DNA of 64,000 nt from Pseudorasbora parva. Its lineage: Eukaryota > Chordata > Actinopteri > Cypriniformes > Gobionidae. The DNA is taken from NCBI RefSeq assembly GCF_024679245.1, contig NC_090173.1, forward strand, positions 25,510,160-25,574,159, read 5' to 3'. A model generated the notes under the pieces. The model was given only the letters and a program-made list of their open reading frames with translations, was not told where the DNA came from and ran no database searches. The position numbers and the translations under genes are program-made. Each line of letters begins with the position of its first letter. The first letter of the stretch is position 1. Below, in pieces: positions 25,043 to 38,253 of the stretch.

Positions 25043-26333
25043 CCTGTGGCCTATACCATGAAGCTGGTTTAGCTGGCTGGCCAGATATGTTTAAGCTTAG
25101 TTTGTGTGGGTTTTAGTTTCAAACCTGGGTTTTAGGTACATTAAAGTGGTTTGGCTTTTAGCTGTGTTCATCTCCATAGTAACTTATGATCCATAGCTAA
25201 CCTGCTCCAGGGCAGCTTATGTTCTGGATAAGAGATCTCAACCTGAAATTGGACCAATCCACTGTGAGTAAAGTGACACACCTCTGATGCAATAAAGCCA
25301 CTCCCTTGTTTCTGCTCCAAATTAAAGGTCATTACATAGCAAATGGTTTTTAAAGACTAAAGCATTTGGCTTTTAACAATGCTTATTTATAATTATTATT
25401 ATTATTATTTGTAATAATTTATATATAATTTAGGTAATTATTATACCCGTAATCAATTACACATTTATCATTTTAGTTAATCAATCATTAATAGGCACTT
25501 TGTTAAAATTAATATAAATAGCCTATATAAAAGTAATGCAAATAAGCTTTAAAATACATAAATAAAGCTATTAAAAAAAGATTTAATGAGTTTAAATGTT
25601 CAGTTCTCTCTCTATATAAACTAAAATAACTTCATAACTTTTACTTGCATTGACATATAATATTTTTTTCTTTAAGTTGTCCTCTTTCCGCAGAAGAGAG
25701 AAATTAATCTCACTCAATCTGGTGAGAAGTGAATCTCTGTTCAACAGCATGTGATTGGCTGTTCACTACGAATGTCACATCATTGATCCACAGCATGTGA
25801 TTGGCTGTTCCCTACGGATGTCACCCACTGATCCACAGCATGTGATTGGCTGTTCCCTACAGATGTCACCCACTGATCCATAGCATGTGATTGGCTGTTC
25901 ACTACGGATGTCACATCATTGATCCACAGCATGTGATTGGCTGTTCACTACGGATGTCACCCACTGATCCACAGCATGTGATTGGCTGTTCACTACGGAT
26001 GTCACCCACTGATCCACAGCATGTGATTGGCTGTTCACTACAGATGTCACCCACTGATCCACAGCATGTGATTGGCCGTTCACTATGGATGTCACATCAT
26101 TGATCCACAGCATGTGATTGGCTGTTCACTACCGATATCACATCACTGATCCACTGATCCACATTGGCTGTTGACTGCTGATGTCATAGCTAACAAAGCC
26201 TGAGTTGACAGAGAAAGCTGATGATCAGCATCATGGGACCAACAAAGCCTGAATAGATTGGTTTGGTTTTGTCAACTCAAAACTAATCCTGTAACCCTGA
26301 GTTTGTTAAACCACCATCATAGTACAGGCCCCT
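25043..26333. mobile_element. Element with GGCCTRTACYATGA ends carrying a CCAAT-rich minisatellite
   Basis: Left end gtggcctataccatgaagct then ggtttagc, and right end gttaaaccaccatcatagta then caggcccc, are inverted copies. This sequence pattern is common in fish DNA-transposon MITEs. The interior holds the 45-bp minisatellite at 25748-26160 and no intact ORF. Confidence 0.65.
25748..26160. repeat. 45-bp minisatellite with an inverted CCAAT box in every unit
   Basis: Nine copies of a ~45-bp unit (gatccacagcatgtgattgg ctgttcactacggatgtcac), plus a tenth partial attggctg near 26163. Each carries ATTGGCTG, the reverse of a CCAAT box, at a regular spacing. Confidence 0.9.
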
Positions 26334-28020
26334 GGCATGTGTAGAAAGTGTTAAAACATACAACTAACCCCAACACTAGGTTTTGCTCCGCGCTCCCTAT
26401 AGGCTCTCTTCCTTTGTCACACTAAATCGTATATGTGCATAGTTAAGAACATTTAGTTTTTTTAGCCTACCATCACATAAAGGTTGCATTTGCATGGTGG
26501 TAACTCAATTTTTTTTTTTTTTGGCTTGGAATTTCGTTTGTTGTAAATATGAACTGAATTTAGAAATGCTTTTGAAATTAAAAACTGGAACGCTGACATG
26601 GAACAAGATTGGCAAAACAATGATCCACGAGTCCACGGCCTTTGTGGTGAATATACACAAATAAAAGTAGACAGTTTATAGTGTATAATAATGTCTTGCA
26701 TTTTTCTGTATGGATAAAAATGACGGAGTAGGCTACTGTGAGTTGTTTCCGTTGTCATTAAGGGGAAAACGTGCCTGCGTTCATCGGGCAGAGGGTTAAA
26801 GATAGCCTAGGCCTACATTTATAATGCAAAAGCTTTACATTCAAGATCAATAAAAATGTAAAGCTTTTGCAAAATTATAAATGTGTATACTGTCACTTCA
26901 TACATTTAATGCGTCCTGGTTGAATACGTTTTCCAAAAATGGGAAGTGTTTTTTACTTTCTATTCATTACATAATCCTAAATAAAAATGTAGGCTACTCA
27001 ACTATTTTCACCATTAATGATAATAATACATGTTTATTGAGCTCAAATCCTCATATCAAAGTGATTTGAGAAGGATCATGTGACACTGAAGACTAAAATG
27101 ATGATAAATTCCGCTTTGATCACAGGAATAAATTATACTTTACTAGGCCTATACATTTACATAGAGAGAAAAAAAGTTATTTTAAATTGTAAATTGTTAA
27201 TTGTTTTTGCTGTATTTTGGATCAAATAAATGCACCCTCCTTTTAAAGCAGAAGAGACTTCTTACAAAAACAATCAAAATAGTAGGCTATACCAACCTTT
27301 TTTCATTCATGGCACCCTTTGACAATTTTCAAAATGTTGTGGCACCCCCTGTAACATACGTTACACTAGGAGTGTAATGGTACAGATTGCTCACGGTTCG
27401 GTTTGTATCACGGTTTTATGTTCACGGTTTCGGTACGGTTCTGTATTTGCTATCTTCAGGGAAAAAAGGACTAATAAAAATAAAGAAAATAAGAACAAAT
27501 AACTTAAATGCAAGCAGCAGCACAAATAAATACTATTGAGCAAAGATACTAATAAAATAAACTATGCATTTTAGGTTTTCCAGGTAGGTCTAACATTAGT
27601 TTTTAGGTAGAGAAATTGAAAAAATAATCAGATGTAAAATAACTGCATATTTAACTGTTTAAATTAAAGATTAATCCTTATCAAACTTACAAAAGCTATC
27701 CAATCAAGAGCAGGGAGTGATGTCCTTATCTTTTGTTTGACAGACAGCAGTAAAGGCTACTGCCCCTTTAACACCTAATGCAAGGATAGTTGTCGTCTTT
27801 CTCGACTGTATAATGTTCACCTAAGGCATACAGAATATATCTGCTTGGATACTCATCAAGATGGACATGTTGACATACTTTTAGAGTTTGTCTGTTCAAG
27901 CGCAAGACTTGAAAGAGAACACAATTTTTTTGCGCGCTGTGAGACTTGTGCGCGCTTTCGAATGAGCGCAAAGAGACAGAACTTCTCACAGTGCGCGCGA
28001 GTTCTCATTCGCAAATAACT
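26334..28020. repeat. Central spacer with repeat fragments
   Basis: About 26815-26885 is a small palindrome (aaagctttacattcaagatc pairing with its inverse around aatgtaaagctttt). About 27060-27260 is a diverged copy of the window-start foldback family. About 27370-27480 has the cacggttcggt/tttcggtacggttc blocks of a common fish repeat. No gene seen. Confidence 0.5.
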
Positions 28021-28029
28021 CTGTCGGAA

Positions 28030-28850
28030 AGCGTGACAGGCACATCAAACCGTGACCGGAGGAGTGACAGGCGCTAATAACGCGGACGGAGCGTGACAGG
28101 CACATCAAACCGTGACCGGAGGAGTGACAGGCGCAAATAACGCGGACGGAAAACGCGTGATAGGCACATCAAACCGTGACCGGAGGAGTGACAGGCGCAA
28201 ATAACGCTGACGAATAGCGTGACAGGCTCATCAAAACGTGACCGGAGGAGTGACAGGCGCAAATAACGCTGACGAATCGCGTGACAGGCACATCAAAACG
28301 TGACCGGAGGAGTGACAGGCGCAAATAACGCGGACGGGTCGCGTGACAGGCGCATCTAACCGTGACCGGAGGAGTGACAGGCGTAAATAACGCGGAAGGA
28401 AAGCGTGACAGGCTCATCAAACCGTGACCGGAGGAGTGACAGGCGTAAATAACGCGGAAGGAATGCGTGACAGGCTCATCAAACCGTGACCGGAGGAGTG
28501 ACAGGCGCAAATAACGCAGACGGAGCGCGTGACAGGTGCATCTAACTGTGACCGGAGGAGTGACAGGCGCAAATAAAGCGGACGGAAAACGCGTGACAGG
28601 CCCATCTAACCGGGACCGGAGGAGTGACAGGCGCAAATAATGCGGACGGAACGCGTGACAGGTGCATCTAACCGTGACCGGAGGAGTGACAGGCGCAAAT
28701 AACGCGGACGGAAAACGCGTCACAGGCCCATCTAACCGGGACCGGAGGAGTGACAGGCGCAAATAATGCGGACGGAATACGCGTGACAGGCTCATCTAAC
28801 CGGGACCGATGGAGTGACAGACGCGAATAACGCTGACGAAACGCGTGACA
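28030..28850. repeat. ~62-bp satellite, about 13 copies, right arm
   Basis: Units of gcgtgacaggcacatcaaac + cgtgaccggaggagtgacag + gcgcaaataacgcggacgga with point variants (aac/gca, cat/ctc). Read in reverse they correspond to the few gcgttattcgcgcc..cacgcg units of the left arm. Confidence 0.9.
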
Positions 28851-29211
28851 GGCTCATCTAACCGGCGCGAATAACGCGGACGAAACGCGTGACAGCCTCA
28901 TCTAACCGTGACCGATGGAGTGACAGACGCGAATAACGCTGACGAAACGCGTGACCGGCCCATCTAACCGGGACCGGTGGAATAACAGACGCGAATAAAG
29001 CTGACAGGTCGCGAGGCAGCTGCTACTAGCGGTGACCGGTCGGATGTCAGGCACGTAAAACACTGGCTGATCCAGTGCCAGGCACGTAAAACAGCGACAG
29101 ATTTAGTGCCAGGCACGTAAAACAGTGTCAGGCTGAGTGTCAGGCACGTAAAGCAGTGACAGGTATCATTGGCAGCTGCCCCTGCCACGGAAAGATTTTA
29201 CCCCCTCTCGT

Positions 29212-29705
29212 GATTCGCCCGTCGCGTGAGGAAAGTGATTCGCTCTGTGAGGAAAGTGATTCGCTCAGTGAGGAAAGTGATTCGCCCGCCGCGTGAGGAA
29301 AGTGATTCGCTCTGTGAGGAAAGTGATTCGCTCTGTGAGGAAAGTGATTCGCTCTGTGAGGAAAGTGATTCTCTCAGTGAGGAAAGTGATTCGCCCGCCG
29401 CGTGAGGAAAGTGATTCGCTCTGTGAGGAAAGTGATTCGCTCAGTGAGGAAAGTGATTCGCCCGCCGCGTGAGGAAAGTGATTCGCTCTGTGAGGAAAGT
29501 GATTCGCCCGCCGCGTGAGGAAAGTGATTCGCTCTGTGAGGAAAGTGATTCGCTCAGTGAGGAAAGTGATTCGCCCGCCGCGTGAGGAAAGTGAGTCGCT
29601 CTGTGAGGAAAGTGATTCGCTCAGTGAGGAAAGTGATTCGCCTGCCGCGTGAGGAAAGTGAGTCGCTCAGTGAGGAAAGTGATTCGCCCGTCGCGTGAGG
29701 AAAGT
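29212..29705. repeat. gaggaaagtgattcgc array, right arm
   Basis: About 22 copies of GAGGAAAGTGATTCGC with TCTGT, TCAGT and CCGCCGCGT linkers. The unit is in the same strand sense as in the left arm, unlike the neighbouring arm segments, which are inverted. Confidence 0.85.
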
Positions 29706-30090
29706 GCTAATACAGATCGACCGCCGGCCTATCAGTGGGTAAGTCAGTAGCTACTGGTTATATCACCTGTTTAGCATCCTACAAGCCAGCGCTTTGATGG
29801 GCGTAGGCTGTTGCTCTCTCTCTCCCTCTCTCTCTCTCACGCGCTTCCGGTAGAATTGTCCGTAAGGCCCATACAAGGAAATTCCGCCCCCACTAACGTC
29901 AATGGGGACGCATGATCTCAAAAAACTTGCCGAAACTTATGACTAACCGGAAGTAGTATTTTTGACAAAGAAATACTCCCATCAAACGTCCACCTTAACT
30001 TTTGAAACTTTGTCTATGTTTAGTATGGGATTCCAAGTCTTTAACAGTGTAAAAAGATCAGTATGCATGAAACAGCATTTCACCCCCCCT

Positions 30091-30395
30091 TTAAGTTAAA
30101 CCAACCATGTTTTACAATTACAATAATTTACTATTTTAATTACAGTGTGGAGTTAATTTCATGTAGTATAATGTTTTGTAAAAAAAAAAAAAAAAAAAAA
30201 TAGTTTTTTTTGTTCTCACATAGTCAAGGTGAAATTTTTAAAATCAACTTAAAAAATAGGCTAGGTGTTCGTGGTGCCGTAACATATTGCATTTAGAAAT
30301 TTGAAATGTGAAGTGACAACTTGGATATTTTACTTGAATAAGTTTACTTTTATGGCAGCACGGGTTACTTCAGGGATTAGCATATATGGCTTTGT
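30091..30395. other. Intergenic, nothing recognised
   Basis: AT-rich, with a poly-A run at 30181-30200. No gene or site supported. Confidence 0.4.
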
Positions 30396-31676
30396 ATCAT
30401 AGACCGTAAAAAAATATGGACGACTCGACATCATCCGTTTCCGCTTGCCATATTTGAAGCTTTCAGGCGGGGGTGCACGGCGCTGACATCTTGGGACCGA
30501 GTCTGCGCAGTAGCGATTTCGGGACCGGAGTTGCGCAGTAGAGCGCAGGAAGTTGAGCAGGAAGTACAGCTGCGATATCAAAAGCCCGCCCACACTCTCG
30601 CAGATGCAGAACAATAAATTATGTTGGTGTGAAATAAACAGTTATGGAAATGTAGAAATTAAAGCTAAAGCTCTAATCTGCTCCCAAAAATTTCGAAAAA
30701 AGTCCGTTAGTGCCTCAGTGACAACTTCACTCAGAGAAGCCGTCAGTCTCAGCTGTCAATCATGACGTCACCCCCCCCCCCCCCCCCCCCGTTTTTATAG
30801 CATCAAATAACTAACTCAAACTAAACTTATTTTTAAAACGAACACCTGAAATGAAATCATCGTGATGATAACTGCCTTCAGTGACATAAACTAACTTTGG
30901 GGAAACATTTTTAAAGTGTAATTTTATTATTTAGTTTGAAAACACAGAGGAGCGGCTATACTGGGACCGGTCACCGGGGGGCGATCGAGGCGCGAAAGCT
31001 TCAGTAAATGAGAGGGAGACTGCAGGCTTGCTTTGTATCAGTAGAAATCAAGCCTGCAGCATCCCTCTCAAAAAAAACCGAAGCCTCCGCGCCTCGATCG
31101 CCCCCTGGTGACTGGTCCCAGTATATCTGCATCTCCGTGTTTTCTAATGGACGGGAGGCAAACTAAACAATCAAATTACACTTCAAATAAGTTTTCCCCA
31201 AAGTTAGTTTAGGTATGTCATTGTAGGCAGTTATCATCACGATGATTTAATTTCAAGTGTTCGTTATTTAAATAAGTTTAGTTTTAGTTATTTGATGCTA
31301 TAAAAACGGGGGGTGTGACCTCATGATTGACAGCTGAGACTGACGGCTTCTCTGAGTGAAGTTGTCACTGAGGCACTAACTGACTTTTTGGGGGATTTTT
31401 GGGAGCAGATTGGAGCTTTAGCTTTAATTTCTATATTTCCATAACTGTTTATTTCTCTCCAACATAATTAATTGTTCTGCATCTGTGAGTGTGGGCGGGC
31501 TTTTGATATAGTGGCTGTACTTCCTGCTCTCTACTGCGCAACTCCACTCCCGAAATCACTACTGCGCAGACTCCAGTCCCAATATGTCAGCGCCGTGCAG
31601 GCCGATTGAAAGCTTCAACTCTGGTGAGCCGAAACAGATGACATTGCGTTGTCCATATTTTTTTACAGTCTATGGT
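30396..31676. repeat. 1.28-kb near-perfect palindrome (foldback element)
   Basis: The left end atagaccgtaaaaaaatatg pairs with the right end catatttttttacagtctat, and pairing continues almost to the centre near 31035 (cgatcgaggcgcgaaagctt with the complement of gaagcctccgcgcctcgatc). The arms differ by scattered substitutions and a poly-C of about 20 at 30770-30790 in the left arm only. No ORF of substance. Confidence 0.85.
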
Positions 31677-33184
31677 AGAAACCCTGGAGTATATTCGAAC
31701 GATCGTGCTCATTCGAATATAGAGATTTATGCATTTTTTTTCTGGAAAAAATCCTTTTTGGCCAGAGGCTAAAGACTACAGCCAGTAGAGGGAGCTATTT
31801 CCGCATGTTTTCAACCCGATCATGGGGGATGGAGATCACACTCACAGCTCAGCTTGCAGCTGTGGGCATTCATGTAAATGGAGCGGCCAGTCAAGCAAAG
31901 TGAGTGTTTCAACTTCTCAAAGGAATTCCCATGAAAGTTAAGCTTCCAAAGGAATGAACTGAAAATGCACCAGACTGAACACTGCAGCATTTGCCGGGCT
32001 GCGAGAACAAAAGGACGCCATTTTGTTCGCAGTCCTGGGAATGAGAACTTTTTTTCTCTGTTCTTGCGGAGTATGTTGTAGCCTTAATCCAGGTGGCTTT
32101 GGGAGTGGCCTCACAGGGCAGTGAAGCAATGAATTCTGGGAATTGTGGTCTTTCTTCCCCATGAGACAAAACTTATTTTCTGGCTTTTCTCAGTCTAGAA
32201 GGCACCAAATTAAAAAATAAATTCACATTTCTAATACATTAATGACCCAGTTTCAATACAGATTCATCTTCCTAGTGTTGAAGTAGGAAAAGTGGAAAAT
32301 TTAAGTGGAAAAGAAATGTATGATGAATGTTATGTTTTACCCTGCATGGCTGTTGGAGCAGAGAAAATGAGATATTCAGTCAGGAAAGATAAATTATGTA
32401 ATGTTGACCTGTTTGTATTCATTTATTTGTATTATTTAATCCCACTATATAGGCATTTTCTTTTCTCTGATGCTACATAATCCCTCACTTATCCATCATC
32501 TTATCCATCATCCATTATCCTCTCCTTCTGTCTTCCACTTTTTGACTGCATTTAATCTCGTATAATATTTAAGCAGGATGTTTTCCTTTCTTAAAATCTT
32601 GATGATATAACAGGTTGTGTTCTTGACCTGTCAAACTCATGGCATGTGCATGTGTATGTGTGGGAAGACTTTAGAGTCTCAATCGGATAAAAATTGTTTT
32701 TTTCCCCTAAAATATTAAATGATTCCCCCCCCCCCCCCCACACACACACTTGATTTCCTTTATAACATTGCATAAAATATTTAATTTTACAAACATTATT
32801 ATTTTATGCAAAATCTGTTATTAGCCTCTATTTTCTTGTATTCTTTTGTCTCTCCCTAGTCTATACTTTGCTGCAACACCATATTGAATATGGATATGGT
32901 GCTTTCACATCTCTAGTTTGGTTCATTTGGTCCGAACCAAGGGCAAACAATTATACATATTCTGTTCAAAATGACAGAATTAAAACATTTTGGGTGAACT
33001 ATCCCTTTAAGATGTTGCATCTTTGAAACCTGGCAACATTTAAAAACTTAATTGTGAAATGTCTTTTTTACATATCAGATTATGTTTTCATATTGCTAGT
33101 CATATAAGTGTGTGCTGCAGTCACAGGAGTCTAACAAGCTTTATTTGTTTAGATTAGTCTAAAAACTTCTGACTGGTCGATGAT
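31677..33184. other. Intergenic, no gene recognised
   Basis: It contains a poly-C/CA run near 32726-32750 and otherwise AT-rich sequence. 31910-32165 is a GC-richer block (gccattttgttcgcagtcct, gaattctgggaattgtggtc) that may be a repeat fragment, but I cannot place it. Confidence 0.4.
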
Positions 33185-33847
33185 CTAGCATTCATGCTCT
33201 GCTCGTTGTCCGAGCCTACAAATCCTGGACCTATTGGGAGCAGTAGTATATTCCTGCACAACCGGAGGCTGCAGTTTCAGGACCGCAATTCTAGGACCCT
33301 CGTTTTTTGTGACCGCGCCACCTACAGAACTGGATGATATAGCGGTGTGCTGCAGTTTCAGGACCTCAGTTCTATGACCCATGTGGTTTAGTTAGTAGCC
33401 TACATAGTATAAAGATATTTAATCTCAGGAGTATATTTTATGTGATTTTTATTTTATTCAAAATGCATCAGAGGCTAATTACAAAGTGTGCAATACCTGC
33501 TTTGAGTCACAATTTTAAATTTAAACACATTAATTTACACAAATTATAATTTTAAAATGTATATCAATCTTTAAAAAAAAAGTTGAGTACCTTAAAAATC
33601 TTAGTTTCTTGAATTATACTGTATATTGATTAACCTCCTTAACTTTAACTAATTAGTTCATTATCAGGTAAAATAAAGATGGAATCAGTATATGCAGTCA
33701 CTAAATTACAGTCAGATATTTTAAAGATTGTAGAGAGGCAAGACAAGACTCAAGAATGTTTGAAGAATATATATTTATGTCATTTTTGCAATAACAACAG
33801 CACCAAAAAGACCCCTTTTTTCATCAGTTGCCTCACAGACGGAATGG

Positions 33848-33894
<47 letters not shown>

Positions 33895-35375
33895 TTAACA
33901 CTTGTGCACTGTTGGAGTTGTAGAGAGAGAAAGCCAAATAGAATATTAATGTTACTCATGTCTAATTCCAAACTCCAAATTTGTAAGTATATAAGAGCAA
34001 TACCCACCAATTGAGACCATGGTACTATACAGTTGAAGCTGCATACAGCGTGATGAGGCAACTATTGTAAACATTTCTTACTTAGCTAAATGGATGATGA
34101 CTGAAAGTCATTATACTAATCTGGTGAACATGGTAGTTTTGATAAATGAGCCATGACACAAAATGAACTGTAGATGGTAACATACATTCAATAAAATACT
34201 GCACAATTTATAAAAACCAGCAAGTGTTGAAAATACAAATATATATTGTTATAATACCCTTCTATTTGGAAGCGCTCCATCAAAAGAAGACACCACCACT
34301 TTCTAATGAAAGCCATGTCCATCTGAAAGATGTGTGACATTGACAGATACTATATAAGCATATACTTATATAAAAAAATATATATATAAAAAAAACACTG
34401 AGACTCTAAAATTAACATGACAATCCTGCAGTCATTTCCACAGTGATGGCGTGGCAATCCCTAAAAGCAAAAAAAAAAAAAGGTAACATAGGCTACATGT
34501 CAAAAGCCATTGCCATCTCGGTTACATTATGAAATCTACATGATATGCAGAATGGAATATAATAATATTTGTTTGAAGTTGCTAAATATGCATTTATTAA
34601 TCACTGCAATATTATGCCCAGTCTTTTCAGTCCAGCTCCAAGGATAATAATAAAAAAAAATTGTGCAAGATTCATACAGAATTATTTTTATTTTTTTTAA
34701 TTAAAGGATTCATTTTAATCTTTTTAATCCTTCGCAGCAAAAGTACAGACTATAAGAACGTAGCCAAAGTATAAATGGCTGAACTTGTCAAACATTATGC
34801 ATCATTTTGACAGGCTGATATTGTAGTGCAACCAGGCAGTCAGAGCAGTTATGTAAGAATATTTTATTCTTAACTATGGTAAAACAATGATTATTCAGGA
34901 AGTTTCCCCACTAATACAGTAAGCTACAGGTAAATCACACACCCTTACACCAACATTTGTCATCTTTTTAAGTTTAATAATGTGCTGGCTAGATGTATTA
35001 TAGTCATTAAAAATCAAAAAGGATTTAATAAATCATGGCCACGCCACGATCAAGAACATCATAGTAACTAATAAAACTAGCACACAAATTCTTAATTTGT
35101 GTGAATTTATTCTTAATTCATAGTTAGCAGCTCACTTTAGTACATTTTGTTTTTCGTTTAAACGTTATAAAATAAAACTAGATTGAATATCGGTACTTAC
35201 AGTCTGATCAGTGTCCATCGTCCATCTTAAATTAGTGTTTTGGTGATTCAATTCGGTAGGTGGTGCTGTCACAAAAAACGAGGGTCCTAGAACTGGGGTC
35301 TTAGAACTGGGGTCCTGAAACTGCAGCCTCCGGTTGTGCAGGAATACCCTTCTCATTGGGAGAGAAGATACGAAG
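33185..35375. repeat. 2.2-kb foldback repeat
   Basis: The arm at about 33185-33385 (tgcacaaccggaggctgcag, ggaccctcgttttttgtgac, cgccacctacag) is inverted at about 35190-35375 (ggtaggtggtgctgtcacaa, aaacgagggtcct, ctgcagcctccggttgtgca). The interior is AT-rich with a (TA)n at 33848-33891 and no gene. Confidence 0.7.
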
Positions 35376-36490
35376 TACACGAGGACTAAAGGACGTCAGT
35401 ACAAAACTCAACCTCAAGAGGACGCTTTTTATCACAGAGCGGAAAACTAGTTCATATCTCGTAGCATAGAAAGTGTAGAATAGATTAACACAATTATAAT
35501 AAAAACCAGTGATTTCAATTAGGATATTAATCAGGCTTGGTACATGAATCTTGTGTTACGTGAAATACAGAGAAAAAGAGTTTGTGAACCTTTATATAAA
35601 CAAAAAATAAGTGCAAAATAATCAAATGATGCAAACAGCACATGGTAGTCAATGTTTTCTTTTATTTATTGTTACAGTAGCCTATTGTAAATTGAAATTT
35701 ACTTTTCAAAAATTCAGGCCATCCCCACCCGAACAGAGGGGCGTGGCCTGTAGCATGTCAGTCAAATGTGTGAGGGGTTTCAAGGCTCTTACACTCAGTT
35801 TAAAAATGAAACCATATCAGTTCAATGCTCTGACTTCCACACTGCAATCAGTGCAGAACCCAACCAAAACACCACCATAACCAAACCAAAAAAAACGTTA
35901 TGCTTTGAGCCGTTTTCCTTTAATCTCAGTTTCTTCAATACGACATCAATGATCCTACCTCTTGAGGCATATACAAGTTTCCACTGAGATTTCCTGAACA
36001 ACATGACAGATTTAACAGAATTAAGAAGTAAATTACTTAGTCATTTAATTATGGTCAAAATACATGTAGTGAAATGTTTCCCGTCTCTCTGCGAAACGGG
36101 CTCTGGATTCGTTACTCCACTGGCGCACTCAGTAAAAAGCTGATGGTTGCTAAATGAACCAAAAACCATTAAACAGTTATATATAATACTTAATTATAAA
36201 AAGAAATGCCGGGATCACTTAACATACCGTAAGTGAATCCAAAAGAATTTGGCAGCAAATGATGAGGTTTAAAGTCAGACTGCACAAACCACTGATACAC
36301 ATGCATACTCTGCTCATTCACACAAACGCATTCACACTCACGGTAATGGACATGTCCTGGGTAAGAGATGACAGTTTCCTGTTTCCTGTGAAGGGCTTCA
36401 TGATGTGGCACGTTGTGGTTGGCCATGAGGACTGGAGGTGGTCAAATAAAAAGTAGCCCCTATTTTGTTTCTTCTATTTTTTGACGCTCC
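35376..36490 (-). other. Region 3' of the PITP gene
   Basis: The part nearest 36490 is the probable 3'UTR of the minus-strand PITP gene. The first AATAAA on that strand is near 35663, so either the UTR is ~830 bases or a variant signal is used. No other gene seen. Confidence 0.4.
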
Positions 36491-38215
36491 CTAGTCCTCG
36501 CCTGCTTTCATTCCTCGCACAGACCCCTGACTACGCATCTGAAAATGAAAATAAACAGATTTTGAATAATAACGACACATACTACCATTCAAACATTTGG
36601 AGACGGTAAAGTGTTTTATGAACGAAATGAATACTTTTATTTAGCACAGAAACATTAATTTTACCAAAAGCGACAGTAACATCATTTTTATTATGTCCTT
36701 TTGAACTTTCTATTTATTAAAGAATCCAAAAAATGTAACGGTTTCCTCAAAAATAATATTAAAGGTGTCATGAACTGGCTTTTGAAAAAATTTTATACTG
36801 TTGTCTGAGGTCAACTAATGTTTGTGTGATTTTTACATTTAAAAACATCATAACTAATAAGTAATAGACTATTTTTTTACACTGGTTTTGAGGCTCTCTC
36901 CTGAATGCTGGGTTTTGATGGGCGTTTCACTGGAGACTTGGAAGTTAACGCGCATGGTTAGGATTGAAGAAGATTTGAATATTTAATGAGATTCAGCTCC
37001 CCTGTCAGAGTTCCTCTCACATGAGGGAGGGGTTGTTTTGAAAGCGGCAACCAGAATGATTCAAGTACATCTTTATCAAACAAACACAATGATTTATTTC
37101 TCATCCACCCGTGACTAATTGGAATATTATTTCTGTATTACTTGGCCCGCACAATCGGTGGATATAAGCACATACCGTGCACACACACACACACACACAC
37201 ACACATTTTGGTAGCCCGTCTGGAAAACGCATAGCCCCGGGACTACTATTACAAATAAAAAAGACGTTTTACTCACATTACTTTGTTGCATCATTCCTGT
37301 CAGATCCATATATACATATATAGAAGGCACAACATTGTGTTTTAATCTCAATATGTTTGCAAATCCAGCGTGACCTGAGACTTGTTTACAATCGATTCCA
37401 CAGTGAAATGAAGTAAACACAACTTCATTAAAAATAAATTAAGTATCACACATTCCTAATATTATGATCCGAAGGAAGCTTATGCAGCGACTGTGTTCTT
37501 CCACAATATCTTGCCAATCTTCTTCTGCATGTTTATTGCTGCTGGCTAGCGATCCGAACAGCTCAATGTCGGTGGGCGGGGCTACTGGATTAGACGCGCT
37601 GTAGAGGTGTGTTTTGTCGTGCAGTAACATAAGAATGAAGCTCACGATTGTTTTCTGGGCCTGGTATAAAAGCTTTTCTCTGACTAACAAGGAAGTTTTC
37701 AGCTCTCAAACTTACAGGATATTCTTATATTACAATGACTTTTTGAATATCTAAAGCTCAAGGGAAAGTTGATTTCTCAATTCATCACCAAGCACGTGTT
37801 TTCAATTAATTAACTAATATTAAAGGACAACTCAATTTAAAGGAATTTTTAAGTTTATCTTGATCGTTATACCTTTGTGAGTACAGTCTATAGGAGAAAA
37901 AAAAAAAACGAATCAGATTGGTGTTTGCAACACGGAGTTATTACAGTTAATGCCCAGAGCCCCCATTCAGCTAACACGGCAGCTATGGGGGCATAAACGT
38001 AAAGGGTCTCTTTGTGCCTCTTAACCGACACGAAATGCAATTAAAATGTCTGTCCAACATGAACAGGGCACTTACATGACAACGAGATGCGTTTAGCCAC
38101 TTAGCCATTGTTTAAATTCACCTAAATAGTGTTTTAGACTGCTAGCTGCAGTCTTGCGCTCAAGTTCCATGGGAACTCATGCAGCCTTGGTGAAGATAAG
38201 ATTCTTTTTTTTTTT

Positions 38216-38253
<38 letters not shown>

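Larger units (their letters stand above)
22280..30090. mobile_element. 7.8-kb TTAA-flanked foldback element with giant minisatellite arms
   Basis: It begins AGGGGGGGTGAAAC and ends CATTTCACCCCCCCT, bounded by TTAA on both sides (22276-22279 and 30091-30094). The left arm (22280-24357) and right arm (28020-30090) are inverted homologues: gaggaaagtgattcgc arrays, then a ggcaggggcagctgcc palindrome, then four acgtgcctg repeats, then cacgcg/ttattcgcgcc units. The arms have expanded different units (31 bp left, about 62 bp right). The centre (24358-28020) holds other repeats. No transposase is present, so it is non-autonomous; the TTAA target suggests piggyBac-like mobilisation. Whether the centre was always part of it, or the arms are two elements facing each other, is unproven. 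Confidence 0.7.

Noticed and set aside
28169..28795. 208-codon minus-strand ORF
   Set aside because: Translation of the ~62-bp satellite; no unique residues outside the repeat.
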